Origin: Symbioplanes lichenis | GTDB lineage: Bacteria; Actinomycetota; Actinomycetes; Mycobacteriales; Micromonosporaceae | NCBI RefSeq assembly: GCF_030709675.1 | Contig: NZ_JAUZQD010000004.1 | Coordinates: 1-64,000 of the forward strand | Length of the DNA stretch: 64,000 nt | Reading direction: 5' to 3' | In this document: positions 39,914 to 48,657 of the stretch, piece by piece | Layout of the letters: each line of letters starts with the position of its first letter | Position numbering within the stretch: the first letter of the stretch is position 1 | Translations under genes and position numbers: made by a program | Notes under the pieces: generated by a model | What the model was told of the DNA's origin: nothing | Seen by the model: only the letters and a program-made list of their open reading frames with translations | The model's database searches: none

Positions 39914-40945
39914 ATGCCCAGACCGGGGCCGAGGCTGCGCCTCGCTGACGTCGCCGAACGCGCCGGAGTCTCGCTGGCCACCGCCTCCCGGGCGCTGGCC
40001 GGCCGCGACGGGGTCAGCCAGGAGGTCGCCGATCGCATCCGGCAGATCTCCGCGGACCTCGGCTACGTGGCCAACCCGTACGCGCGGACCCTCGCCGGCG
40101 GCACCAGCGCCACGGTCGGCCTCGTCGTCCACCAGGTCGACGACCCGTACTTCTCGGAGATCGCCGGCGGGGTCATCCAGGTCGCCGACGAGCAGAACCT
40201 GCTGGTCCAGATCTGCCACTCCGGCCGCGACCCGGGCCACGAGCTGCGCCAGATCCGCCACCTCATCGCCCAGCAGGTCGGCATCATCATCATCGCCGGC
40301 TCGGGATACACGGATGCCGTGTTCGAATCCGAGGCGCGCGCGGCGCTGGCCGCGTACATCGGCACCGGCGGACGCGTCGCGGTGATCGGCCGGCACTCCC
40401 TGGGCGTCGACGCGGTCCTGCCCGACAACGAGGCGGGCGGCAAGGCGCTGGGCGTCCACCTGCTCGGCCTGGGCCACCGCCGCATCGCCGTCGCGGCCGG
40501 GACCGCGGGCCTGACCACGGTGGCCGACCGGCAGGCGGGCGTCCTGGCCGCGCTGGCCAAGGCGGGCATCGCGGCGGGCGACGTCCCGGTCGTGCACACC
40601 GACTTCACCCGCGACGGCGGGCGCGCGGCCGCCGAGCGCATCCTGGCCGACCATCCCGCGACCACGGCGATCATCGCCCTCAACGACGCGATGGCGATCG
40701 GCGTGCTGTCGGCGCTGCGGGCCCGCGGGATCCCGGTGCCCGACCGCATGTCGGTGGTCGGCTTCGACGACGTCTCGGTGGCGGCCGACCTCGCGCCGTC
40801 CCTGACGACCGTCCGGCTGCCGATGACCACGATGGGCCGGACGGCGCTGGACCTGGCCCTCAAGCCCGCGGCCGCCCGGCCCCGGCGCCGCGCCACCGGC
40901 CACACGCTGATGGTCCGCGACTCGACGGGCCCCGCGCCCGCCTGA
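39914..40945 (+). CDS. LacI-family transcriptional repressor (controls liv operon)
   Basis: 343 residues. The N-terminal helix-turn-helix and hinge are LADVAERAGVSLATASRALAG and VANPYARTLAGG. A periplasmic-binding-like effector domain follows (VGLVVHQVDDPYFSEIAGGV, then ALNDAMAIGVLSALR and VVGFDDVSVAADLAP). It is divergent from livK across the double operator, so it is the obvious regulator of that operon and of itself. It is closely similar, over its full length, to the second LacI protein at 48658, including the VIGRH segment. The ATG follows GGAGAG by eight bases. Confidence 0.93.
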   Translation: MPRPGPRLRLADVAERAGVSLATASRALAGRDGVSQEVADRIRQISADLGYVANPYARTLAGGTSATVGLVVHQVDDPYFSEIAGGVIQVADEQNLLVQICHSGRDPGHELRQIRHLIAQQVGIIIIAGSGYTDAVFESEARAALAAYIGTGGRVAVIGRHSLGVDAVLPDNEAGGKALGVHLLGLGHRRIAVAAGTAGLTTVADRQAGVLAALAKAGIAAGDVPVVHTDFTRDGGRAAAERILADHPATTAIIALNDAMAIGVLSALRARGIPVPDRMSVVGFDDVSVAADLAPSLTTVRLPMTTMGRTALDLALKPAAARPRRRATGHTLMVRDSTGPAPA

Positions 40946-40998
40946 TCAAAAGCACGACCGGCTGACCGGAAAAGCGTCAACCGTGCCCGCTCGTCCGA

Positions 40999-41265
40999 TC
41001 ATTCGCTCGTGCGGCGGCGTGTCCATTCGACCAGGCCGTAGGCGGCCACGCCGGCCAGGGCGAGGGCCAGCCGGACGTACCACTCCCCCAGGAAGCCGCC
41101 CTCGTACTGCTCGGCGCGGCCGACCCCGTAGAGCACCATCACCGCGGCGAGCGGGACGGCGGAGAGGCCGATCAGCACGCGGCGGCCGATCCGACGGGTG
41201 TCCGACGGAACCGTCTCGACGGCGGCCTGGGCGGCGGTGCGGGCGAAGATCTCGGCGATGTCCAT
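40999..41265 (-). CDS. small membrane protein of unknown function
   Basis: 88 residues. The head MDIAEIFARTAAQAAVETV looks amphipathic, followed by two transmembrane helices (VLIGLSAVPLAAVMVLYGVG and YVRLALALAGVAAYGLVEW) and a basic C-terminus WTRRRTSE. No family is recognised. It is convergent with the LacI gene and lies 61 bases before the citrate synthase stop, on the same strand but downstream of it, so it could be a distal gene of that transcript. The ATG at 41265 is the only sensible start; the frame further up is Pro/Gly-rich and not protein-like. Confidence 0.6.
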   Translation of the reverse strand: MDIAEIFARTAAQAAVETVPSDTRRIGRRVLIGLSAVPLAAVMVLYGVGRAEQYEGGFLGEWYVRLALALAGVAAYGLVEWTRRRTSE

Positions 41266-41326
41266 GCCGGAAAGTCTGGCAGCGGGCGGGGGCCCGGCGG
41301 ATCCCGCTGCGGCCGGATCGTGTCCT

Positions 41327-42418
41327 CTACCCAGCGATAGAGATCCGGTCCCAGCCGGGCAGGTCGGCCGGGTCACGGTCGGCGACGCCGACGTAGTCCG
41401 CGGACGGACGGATGATCTTGTTCAGCCGGTGCTGCTCGAGGATGTGCGCACTCCACCCGGCCGTACGCGCACAAGCGAACAACGACGTGAACAAGTGCGC
41501 CGGCACCTGAGCGAAATCGAGGACGACCCCGGCCCAGAACTCGACGTTGGTGGCGAGGACACGGTCGGGTTTGCGCTCCCGCAGCTCGGCGAGCGCCGCC
41601 TCCTCCAGCGCGAGGGCGGCCTCGTAGCGGGGCGCCTTGAGCTCTTCGGCCGCCGCGCGCAGGACGCGGGCGCGCGGATCCTCGGCCCGGTAGATCGCGT
41701 GCCCGAAACCCATCAAGCGCCGGCCGCTGTCGAGGACCTGCCGGACGTACGCCCGGGCGTCGCCGCCGCGTTCGACGGCCTCGACCATGCCGAGCGCGCG
41801 CGAGGGAGCACCACCGTGCAGCGGGCCGGAGAGGGCGGCGACGGCGGCGGACAGGCAGGCGGCCGCGTCGGCACCGGTGCTGGCGACGACCCGGGCGGTG
41901 AACGTGGACGCGTTCATGCCGTGCTCGGCGGCGCAGACCCAGTAGCGGTCGATCGCCGTCACGTGGCGCGGATCCGGGTCGCCCTGCCAGCGGATCATGA
42001 ACTGCTCGGTCGGGGTGCGGCCCTCGTCGACCCGGCTCTGCGGGACGGCACTCTCTCCGCCCCGCGCGGCCTGCGCAACATAGGACAGCAGCAGAGCGGA
42101 AGCCTGAGCGAGATCGTCACGCACCTGCCCGGGGCCGAGATCGATCAGCGGGCGCAGGCCGAGCAGGGCGGTCGCCGCCTGCACGTCGGCCCGGACATCA
42201 CCCGACCGTACGGGAATCGCCCGCGCCCCGGCGACCGGCAGCGGCGCGCGGAAGTCGCCGTCCACCAGCAGTCCCCACACGTCGCCGAAGCTCGCGCGGC
42301 CGACGAGCCGCTCGACGTCGACGCCCCGGTAGCGCAGCGCGCCCCCGGCCCGGTCGGGCTCGGCGATCTCGGTGTCGAACGCGACGACGCCGGCGAGCCC
42401 CGGATTCACAGTCAGCAT
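41327..42418 (-). CDS. citrate synthase (2-methylcitrate synthase-like)
   Basis: 363 residues. It condenses oxaloacetate with acetyl-CoA or, in the closely related methylcitrate synthases, propionyl-CoA. Conserved parts are GLAGVVAFDTEIAEPD with LRYRGVDVERL near the start, the catalytic histidines in EHGMNASTFTARV and SGPLHGGAP, and GFGHAIYRAEDPRA. A clear promoter (TTGATT, 17 bases, TATACG) lies upstream with a palindrome in its spacer. It is divergent from a second citrate-synthase-like gene with a DNA-binding head. The short length (about 360) fits the actinobacterial type-2 group. Confidence 0.9.
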   Translation of the reverse strand: MLTVNPGLAGVVAFDTEIAEPDRAGGALRYRGVDVERLVGRASFGDVWGLLVDGDFRAPLPVAGARAIPVRSGDVRADVQAATALLGLRPLIDLGPGQVRDDLAQASALLLSYVAQAARGGESAVPQSRVDEGRTPTEQFMIRWQGDPDPRHVTAIDRYWVCAAEHGMNASTFTARVVASTGADAAACLSAAVAALSGPLHGGAPSRALGMVEAVERGGDARAYVRQVLDSGRRLMGFGHAIYRAEDPRARVLRAAAEELKAPRYEAALALEEAALAELRERKPDRVLATNVEFWAGVVLDFAQVPAHLFTSLFACARTAGWSAHILEQHRLNKIIRPSADYVGVADRDPADLPGWDRISIAG

Positions 42419-42441
42419 GCCTCCCACTGTCGGCGCGACGC

Positions 42442-42470
42442 GTATAGTTGTCAACGTTGACGGAATCAAC
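42442..42470 (-). promoter_or_regulatory. promoter of the citrate synthase gene
   Basis: On the minus strand TTGATT (42470-42465), a 17-base spacer and TATACG (42447-42442). This is close to the housekeeping sigma consensus and among the best promoter matches in the window. Transcription would start about 17 bases before the ATG. Confidence 0.7.
42451..42462. promoter_or_regulatory. 12-bp perfect palindrome GTCAACGTTGAC in the citrate synthase divergent region
   Basis: The palindrome lies inside the -35/-10 spacer of the minus-strand promoter and 23 bases before the start of the plus-strand gene. This is the position expected for an operator serving both genes. The helix-turn-helix citrate-synthase-like protein next door is the natural candidate to bind it. 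Confidence 0.65.
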
Positions 42471-42484
42471 ATGAGGCGGCCGGG

Positions 42485-43648
42485 ATGCGGTTGACGACGG
42501 ATGAGGTCGCGCGGCGGCTCGGGGTGCGCAAGGCGACGGTGTACGCGTACGTGAGCCGCGGCCTGCTCACGAGCAAGCGGCACGGCGACGGCAAGGAGAG
42601 CCTGTTCGACGAGGCGGAGGTCACGGCGTTCGCGGCAGGACGCCGGCGGGCCGGGGCGACCGGGCCCGAGGTGCACACCGGGCTGACCCTGATCACCGAG
42701 GAGTCGCTCTACTACCGGGGCCGGGACGTCTGCTCGCTGGCGGCGACGGCGTCGTTCGAGTCGGTGGTGTCCCTGCTGTGGACGGGGTCGGATGCTGCCG
42801 GGAGATGGGATCCCGACCCGGCGGTGCTGCGGACCGTACGGGCGGTGATGGGATCCCTGCCGCCGGACGTGCGGGCGGCCGACCGGCTCCGGATCGCGGT
42901 CGCGGCCGGGGCGGCGGCCGACCGGCTGCGCTTCGACCTCACCCCGGCGGCCGTGGTCGCCACCGGCCGGGGCCTGATCGGCACGATGGTGGCGGCCCTG
43001 GATCCACCGGCGCCCGTGAAGGATTCCCTTGCCGCCGCACTGTGGCCGCGTCTCACCGACCGGGATCCGACACCGGACGGCGTGGCCGCCCTCAACACCG
43101 CCCTCGTGCTGCTGGCCGATCACGACCTGGCCGCATCGACGTTCGCCGCCCGGGTGGCCGCCTCGACCCGCGCCGACCCCTGGTCCGTGGTCTCGGCGGG
43201 GCTGGCCGCGCTGGCCGGCCCCCTGCACGGCGCCGCCAGCGGGCTGGCGTATCAGCTGCTGACGAGCCCGGATCCGATGGCGGCGGTCGCGGAGCAACGC
43301 CGGCTGCACGGCGGCGTACCCGGCTTCGGGCACCCGCTCTATCCGGGCGGGGATCCCCGCGCCCGCACGTTGCTCGCCGCGATTCCGGGGACGGACGCCA
43401 TGGCGGCTGTGGTCGAAGCGGCGGCCGGACGCTCGGGCATCGCCCCGAACATCGACTTCGCGCTGGCCGCACTGGCCCTCAGCACCGGGATGGGCCCGGA
43501 CGCGGGCGAGGCCGTCTTCGCGATCGCGCGGACCGCCGGGTGGATCGCGCACGCCCTCGAGGAGTACGCGGACCAGCCCAGCCGCTTCCGTCCGGCGGGA
43601 CGCTACGCGGGCCGCGCGCCGGCGGAGACAGTCCGCCCGCACGACTGA
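42485..43648 (+). CDS. citrate synthase-like protein with N-terminal helix-turn-helix domain
   Basis: 387 residues. Residues 1-50 are a MerR/excisionase-type DNA-binding head (LTTDEVARRLGVRKATVYAYV). A citrate synthase fold follows, with LIGTMVAAL, SGLAYQL and the GFGHPLYPGGDPRA segment. The family's first catalytic histidine region reads DHDLAASTFAARV (aligned to EHGMNASTFTARV), so the histidine may be one position shifted but is present; the second lies in AGPLHGAAS. It may be an active enzyme, a regulator that senses acyl-CoA or oxaloacetate, or both. It is divergent from a conventional citrate synthase over a shared palindrome. Confidence 0.88.
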   Translation: MRLTTDEVARRLGVRKATVYAYVSRGLLTSKRHGDGKESLFDEAEVTAFAAGRRRAGATGPEVHTGLTLITEESLYYRGRDVCSLAATASFESVVSLLWTGSDAAGRWDPDPAVLRTVRAVMGSLPPDVRAADRLRIAVAAGAAADRLRFDLTPAAVVATGRGLIGTMVAALDPPAPVKDSLAAALWPRLTDRDPTPDGVAALNTALVLLADHDLAASTFAARVAASTRADPWSVVSAGLAALAGPLHGAASGLAYQLLTSPDPMAAVAEQRRLHGGVPGFGHPLYPGGDPRARTLLAAIPGTDAMAAVVEAAAGRSGIAPNIDFALAALALSTGMGPDAGEAVFAIARTAGWIAHALEEYADQPSRFRPAGRYAGRAPAETVRPHD

Positions 43649-43829
43649 GGGCTCAGCGCCGGACGCGCCGCCTCAGGAGCAGGCAGGGCACGCACGCGAC
43701 TCATGCCGTACGGCGCATATGTGGTTGCACGGCAGCCCGATCCCGCCCGGGATTCGCCCCACCGGGCAGGCATCGCTGCCTCACTGTGTCCCGGTTTGTC
43801 GCCCCCGGCTTCCGGTTGATCATCGGCGC

Positions 43830-45479
43830 ATGAAACGACGACTTCTGGCCGGCGCCGCGGCGCTGGTGGCGGTGGGCGCCACGGGCTGGGGTGCCACCAC
43901 GTCCTGGGCCGAGACCGAACCGGCCGGCACGACGCCCGAGGCCTTCGAGGCCGCGGCCGCGGAATTCGGTGTGCCGGCGGAGCTGCTCAAGGCCTACTCG
44001 TACGCGCTGACCGGCTGGCGCGACCACGGCGGCCGGCCGAGCGCGGACGGCGGTTACGGCCTGATGCACCTGACCTCGCCGGACACGATGGACGAGGCCG
44101 GGCGGCTCGGGGCGAAACCGGACGGCCTGACCGGCTGGTATCCCGTGGTCGCCCGGCTCACCAGCGGAAAGACCTCCGGCCCAGTCGCGCGGGACGTCTT
44201 CGCGACCCTGCGCCGAGGGGCCGGCGACGGGCAGCTGCGCATCGCCGCGGACCCGGCAGCCGTGGCCCCGCCGCAGACCAGGAGCACCGGCGAGGCGGAG
44301 TGCCCGGCTGAGCTCGACTGCCAGTGGCTGCCCGCCGCCTACGCGTCGAACGACGACACGGACGTGAACGCGTACGGCAACTACGACACGGCGAACCGCC
44401 CGGCCGACGTGCCGATCAAGTACATCGTCGTCCACGACACCGAGGGCAGCTACACGAGCACCCTCAACACATTCCAGAACCCGTTGTCGTACACCTCCTC
44501 GCACTATGTGATCCGGTCCGCCGACGGCGAGGTCACCCAGATGGTCCGGGCGAAGGACATCGCCTGGCACGCCGGCAACTCGCTGGTCAACACCGAGTCG
44601 ATCGGCATCGAGCACGAGGGCTTCGCCGCGGAGGGCGCCACCTGGTTCACCGACGCGATGTACCGCAACTCCGCGGCTCTCGTGCGGTTCCTCGCCGCGA
44701 AGTACCGCATCCCGCTCGACCGGCAGCACATCCTCGGCCACGACGACGTCGCCAACCAGCGCAACTTCGCCGGCTCGCACACGGACCCGGGCCCCTTCTG
44801 GGACTGGGACCGCTACATGGAGCTGCTGAAGGCGCCCGCCCCGAGGCCCGGCGACGACCTCGTCACGATCGCGCCGGACTTCGCCACGAACCAGCCGCAG
44901 CTGACCACCTGCGCGGACACCTGCCAGGACCTGCCGCAACAGCCGGCCGGCACCGTCCTGCTCCGCACCGAACCCCGCGACGACGCGCCGCTGCTCACCG
45001 ATCCCGTGCTCGGCGGAGGCACCACCGACGTCGCCGACATGTCCGACAAGGTCACGACCGGCCGCACGTACGCCGTCGCGGCGCGGCAGGGCGCCTGGAC
45101 CGCCATCTGGTACGGCGGGCAGCAGGCGTGGTTGCCCAGCGCGGTGCTGCACCCGGCCGCCGGCAAGGTGCTCAGGCCCCGCGACGGCGTCGAGGTCAAG
45201 GTCTATCCGGCCAACCTGCCCGAACCGGCCGAATGGCCCGAGGGCACCCCGGCCGGCAACCCCGCCACTCCGCCGGCCCCGGCCGCCGTCTACACGATCT
45301 CCGGCGACCAGCGTTACCAGCTCGCCGACCGGAGCCGGGCCATGACCTACTACGCCCGCTTCGGCGGCTACGAGATCCCGGCCAACCACACCGTCATCCG
45401 CGGCGCCGCGACCTACTACCGCATCTCCTTCAACCACCGCCACATGTACGTGAACGCCGCCGACGTCGAGCTCTGCTGA
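43830..45479 (+). CDS. secreted N-acetylmuramoyl-L-alanine amidase
   Basis: 549 residues with a signal peptide (MKRRLLAGAAALVAVGATGWG). Residues 30-120 form a lysozyme-like or goose-type helical segment (EFGVPAELLKAYSYALTGW, GGYGLMHL). Residues 190-330 are an Amidase_2 domain: IKYIVVHDTEGSY and ILGHDDVA carry the zinc histidines, with HTDPGPFWDW completing the site. The C-terminal 200 residues look like SH3-type repeats that hold the cell wall. It cleaves the lactyl-amide bond of peptidoglycan outside the cell. The ATG is the only start that gives the signal. It is convergent with the sugar operon, 13 bases apart. Confidence 0.9.
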   Translation: MKRRLLAGAAALVAVGATGWGATTSWAETEPAGTTPEAFEAAAAEFGVPAELLKAYSYALTGWRDHGGRPSADGGYGLMHLTSPDTMDEAGRLGAKPDGLTGWYPVVARLTSGKTSGPVARDVFATLRRGAGDGQLRIAADPAAVAPPQTRSTGEAECPAELDCQWLPAAYASNDDTDVNAYGNYDTANRPADVPIKYIVVHDTEGSYTSTLNTFQNPLSYTSSHYVIRSADGEVTQMVRAKDIAWHAGNSLVNTESIGIEHEGFAAEGATWFTDAMYRNSAALVRFLAAKYRIPLDRQHILGHDDVANQRNFAGSHTDPGPFWDWDRYMELLKAPAPRPGDDLVTIAPDFATNQPQLTTCADTCQDLPQQPAGTVLLRTEPRDDAPLLTDPVLGGGTTDVADMSDKVTTGRTYAVAARQGAWTAIWYGGQQAWLPSAVLHPAAGKVLRPRDGVEVKVYPANLPEPAEWPEGTPAGNPATPPAPAAVYTISGDQRYQLADRSRAMTYYARFGGYEIPANHTVIRGAATYYRISFNHRHMYVNAADVELC

Positions 45480-45492
45480 CGCCCGCCGGTTG

Positions 45493-46296
45493 TCACTCGA
45501 CGTGGGCCGCGTACGCCTCCAGGGTCATGCGGAGGATCTCGGGGCCGGGCCGGGACCACAGCGCCTCGTCGAAGACCTCCACCTCGATCGGCCCGGTGTA
45601 GCCCGCGGCGTCCACGGCCTCGCGGAAGCGGCGCAGCTCCACCGACCCCGTGCCCGGCAGGCCCCGGCCCAGCAACACGCCTGCCGGCAACGGGGTGACC
45701 CAGTCGGCGGCCTGGAACGCGGCGATCCGGCCCTCGCGGCCGGCGCGGGCGATCTGGTCCCAGATCGTGTCGTCCCACCACAGGTGATAGGTGTCCACGA
45801 TCACGCCGACGGCGGACGCCGGGTAGGGCGCCGCGAGGTCGAGAGCCTGGCCGAGCGTCGCCACCACACAGCGGTCGGAGCAGAACATCGGGTGCAGGGC
45901 CTCGATCCCCAACTGGACCCCGGCCGCCTGCGCGTGGGGTACGAGCTCGCCGATCGCGGATCCCACGTGCGCGCGGGCGGCGTCGAGGTCGCGGCTGCCC
46001 GGCGGGAGACCACCCGACACGAGCACCAGCACGGGCGCGCCGAGCGCGGCGGCCTCGTCGATCGCACGCTTGTTCTCGTCGAGCCAGCCCGGCTGCTGGA
46101 AGAACCCGCTGCGGCACAACGACGTCACGGTCAGCCCGTGGTCGCGCATCAACGCGGCGGACTTCTCCACCCCGTACGCCTGGATGTCCTCGCGCCAGAG
46201 CCCCACCCGGGTGACGCCCTCCGCGACGCAGCCGGCCGCCAGCTCGGGCAGCGGCCAGTACTTCGTGGTGGCCTGGTTGAGCGAGAAGCGGCTCAC
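45493..46296 (-). CDS. sugar phosphate isomerase/epimerase family protein (TIM barrel)
   Basis: 267 residues, AP-endonuclease-2-like TIM barrel. Metal-binding residues fit E in GIEALHPM, D and H in IVDTYHLWWD, and a C-terminal glutamate in PIEVEVFDE. Family members isomerise or epimerise keto-sugars or inosose. It is the last gene of an operon with a DUF993 protein and a Gfo/Idh/MocA oxidoreductase; its GTG overlaps the DUF993 stop by four bases. The context suggests catabolism of a sugar or cyclitol. Confidence 0.88.
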   Translation of the reverse strand: MSRFSLNQATTKYWPLPELAAGCVAEGVTRVGLWREDIQAYGVEKSAALMRDHGLTVTSLCRSGFFQQPGWLDENKRAIDEAAALGAPVLVLVSGGLPPGSRDLDAARAHVGSAIGELVPHAQAAGVQLGIEALHPMFCSDRCVVATLGQALDLAAPYPASAVGVIVDTYHLWWDDTIWDQIARAGREGRIAAFQAADWVTPLPAGVLLGRGLPGTGSVELRRFREAVDAAGYTGPIEVEVFDEALWSRPGPEILRMTLEAYAAHVE

Positions 46297-47426
46297 TGCC
46301 CGACCCCCACGGTGACGGCCCACGCGGCGGCGCGGTGCGTGGCGAGCTCGGCGTCGGGCAGGACCCCGGCCGCGTCGGCCAGGCGGATCAGCTCGGCCAG
46401 GTGCGCCGGGGAGCGGCCGCTCTGCGCACCGGCCACCATCGTGAAGTGCTCCTGGTGCCCGCCGAGCCAGGCGAGGAACGCGATGCCCGTCTTGTAGAAC
46501 CAGGTGGGTGCCGCGAAGAGGTGCCGCGCGAGGGTCACGGTCGGATCCAGGATCTTCCCGTACGCGTCCAGGTCGCCGGCATCGAGCGCCCGCAGCGCCG
46601 CGGCCGCCGGCGGGGCGATCGCCGCGAAGACGCCCAGCAGCGCGTCCGAGTAGCCGGCCGCATCGCCCCGGATCAAGGCCGGATAGTTGAAGTCGTCGCC
46701 GGTGTACATGCGCACGGGCAGCCGCCGCCGCAGCGCCACCTCGAACGCCTCGTCCAGCAGCGACAGCTTGATGCCGTCGACCTTGCCGGGGTGCGCGGCG
46801 ATCAGTTCGGACACCGTGTCGGCCGCCTGGGACACATCCGTGCTGCCCCAGTATCCGGTCAGCGCCGGATCGAACGCGGGCCCGAGCCAGTGCAGGATGA
46901 CCGGCGTGCCCGTCTCCGCGAGCAGCCGGCCGTACACGTCGAGGTACTGCTGAGGGGTCGTCGCCGCGGCCGCCAGGTGCCGGCTGCACATCAGCACCGG
47001 AACGGCACCGGACGACTGGACGTCGGTGAGCTGCTCCGCATACGCCTTGTGGATCTCGTCGAGGCTCGCCGGGCCGGGCGGCAGCTGGTCGGTCATCACG
47101 CCCGCCGCGACCGTCCCGCCCACGGCGGCGGCCTCGCGCGCCGAGCGGTGGATCAGCTCGCGGGCGGTCGGATAGTCCAGGCCCATGCCGCGCTGCGCGG
47201 TGTCCATCGCCTCGGCCACCCCGAAGCCGTACGACCAGAGGTGCCGCCGGAACGCCAGCGTCGCCTCCCAGTCGGGGACGGCCGGCGCCCCCGGGACGTT
47301 CTCGGCCCGCGGGTCGGCGACCACGTGCGCCGCGGCGAAGGCGACGCGGGAGGTGAAACGGGGTCCCGGATTCGCGTACTCGGATCCCGTACCGGAAAAG
47401 GTGAAGGACCCCCCGGGCAGCCTCAC
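46293..47426 (-). CDS. DUF993 family protein, dihydrodipicolinate-synthase-like aldolase
   Basis: 377 residues. The fold appears to be an N-acetylneuraminate lyase/DHDPS-type barrel: MCSRHLAAAATTPQQYLDVYGRLL, VILHWLGPAFDPALTGYWGS, and VDGIKLSLLD with the probable Schiff-base lysine. It should cleave or form a keto-acid or keto-sugar carbon bond, but no member is characterised that I know of. The GTG at 47426 overlaps the oxidoreductase stop; the open frame further upstream is only the complement frame of that gene. It is always seen with Gfo/Idh and isomerase genes, from general knowledge of such operons. Confidence 0.83.
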   Translation of the reverse strand: MRLPGGSFTFSGTGSEYANPGPRFTSRVAFAAAHVVADPRAENVPGAPAVPDWEATLAFRRHLWSYGFGVAEAMDTAQRGMGLDYPTARELIHRSAREAAAVGGTVAAGVMTDQLPPGPASLDEIHKAYAEQLTDVQSSGAVPVLMCSRHLAAAATTPQQYLDVYGRLLAETGTPVILHWLGPAFDPALTGYWGSTDVSQAADTVSELIAAHPGKVDGIKLSLLDEAFEVALRRRLPVRMYTGDDFNYPALIRGDAAGYSDALLGVFAAIAPPAAAALRALDAGDLDAYGKILDPTVTLARHLFAAPTWFYKTGIAFLAWLGGHQEHFTMVAGAQSGRSPAHLAELIRLADAAGVLPDAELATHRAAAWAVTVGVGQ

Positions 47427-48577
47427 CGGTCCAGCTCCGGGATCTCGATGCGGCGGCCCTCGCGGGCGGACTGCAGACCCAGCTCGGCCAGTTGCGTGCC
47501 GCGGGCGCCGGCCCAGAGGTCCCACGTGTAGGGGGCGTCCTCCGCGACGTGCCGCAGGAACATCTCCCACTGCTCCTTGAACCCGTTGTCGAACTCCTCG
47601 TTGTCCGGCACCTCCTGCCACTGCTCGCGGAAGGAGTGCGTGACGGGCAGATCGGGATTCCACACGGGCTTGGGGGTGGCCGCGCGGTGCTGGAAGCGGC
47701 AGCCGCGCAGGCCCGCCACGGCGCTGCCGAGCGTGCCGTCCACCTGGAACTCGACGAGCTCGTCCCGGTGCACCCGCACCGCCCACGACGAGTTGATCTG
47801 GGCGATCACGCCGCCGTCGAGCTCGAAGAGGGCGTACGCGGCGTCGTCGGCCGTGGCCTCGTACGCCTCGCCCTCCTCGTCCCACCGGCGCGGGATGTGC
47901 GTGGTGGCCAGCGCCGTCACCGCCCGCACCGGCGCGAAGATCTGCTCCAGCACGTAGTGCCAGTGCGGGAACATGTCGACGACGATGCCGCCCCCGTCGG
48001 CCGACCGATAGTTCCAGCTCGGGCGTTGCGCGCTCTGCCAGTCCCCCTCGAAGACCCAATACCCGAATTCCCCGCGTACGGACAGAATGCGCCCGAAGAA
48101 GCCGCCGTCCACCAGCCGCTTGAGCTTGCGCAGGCCGGGCAGGAACAGCTTGTCCTGCACGACGCCGTGGCGCACCCCCGCCGCGTCGGCCGCCCGGGCC
48201 AGGGCCACCGCCCCGCCGACCGTGGTGGCGATCGGCTTCTCGGTGTAGATGTGCTTGCCCGCGTCGATCGCCTGCAGGATCGCCTTCTCGCGCTCGCTGG
48301 TCACCTGCGCGTCGAAGTAGATCGAGACGTCGGGCCGGGCCAGCGCCGCCTCGAGGTCGGTGGTCCAGTCGGTCAGCCCGTGCCGCTCGGCGATCTCGCG
48401 CAGCTTGGCCTCGCTCCGTCCGACCAGGACGATCTCGGGCCACAGCCGGCTGCCGTCGCGCAGGGGCAGGCCGCCCTGCTCGCGGAGGGCCAGGAGCGAC
48501 CGGACGAGATGCTGCCGATAGCCCATCCTCCCGGTCACACCGTTCATCACGATCCCGACGGGAACCCGAGCACCCAC
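47423..48577 (-). CDS. Gfo/Idh/MocA family NAD(P)-dependent oxidoreductase
   Basis: 384 residues. An N-terminal Rossmann fold (VPVGIVMNGVTGRMGYRQHLV) contains the family motif YTEKPIATTV (about residue 108), whose lysine is catalytic. The C-terminal alpha/beta domain includes GGGIVVDMFPHWHYVLEQI with the proton-donating histidine. It probably oxidises a sugar or cyclitol hydroxyl to a ketone as the first step of the pathway. The GTG follows AGGAGG by eight bases. It is the first gene of the operon, behind a LacI-type operator at 48593-48606. Confidence 0.9.
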   Translation of the reverse strand: MGARVPVGIVMNGVTGRMGYRQHLVRSLLALREQGGLPLRDGSRLWPEIVLVGRSEAKLREIAERHGLTDWTTDLEAALARPDVSIYFDAQVTSEREKAILQAIDAGKHIYTEKPIATTVGGAVALARAADAAGVRHGVVQDKLFLPGLRKLKRLVDGGFFGRILSVRGEFGYWVFEGDWQSAQRPSWNYRSADGGGIVVDMFPHWHYVLEQIFAPVRAVTALATTHIPRRWDEEGEAYEATADDAAYALFELDGGVIAQINSSWAVRVHRDELVEFQVDGTLGSAVAGLRGCRFQHRAATPKPVWNPDLPVTHSFREQWQEVPDNEEFDNGFKEQWEMFLRHVAEDAPYTWDLWAGARGTQLAELGLQSAREGRRIEIPELDR

Positions 48578-48592
48578 GGCCGCACCTCCTGA

Positions 48593-48606
48593 GGTAAGCG
48601 CTTTCC
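48593..48606. promoter_or_regulatory. LacI-family operator in front of the sugar catabolic operon
   Basis: GGTAAGCGCTTTCC, a 14-bp dyad with one mismatched pair and the core AAGCGCTT at 48596-48603. It lies 16 bases before the oxidoreductase start and 52 bases before the divergent LacI gene. It matches the half-elements of the double operator at 39809-39838. Confidence 0.78.
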
Positions 48607-48657
48607 TGGAAGGCTACCGGCGCCCGCTCCGCCCGGACAAGGGTCTAGTGTGATCGC

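Noticed and set aside
46293..48443. One 716-residue fusion of DUF993 with an upstream domain
   Set aside because: The upstream 340 codons are an out-of-frame reading of the oxidoreductase gene; the real DUF993 gene starts at the GTG overlapping that gene's stop.
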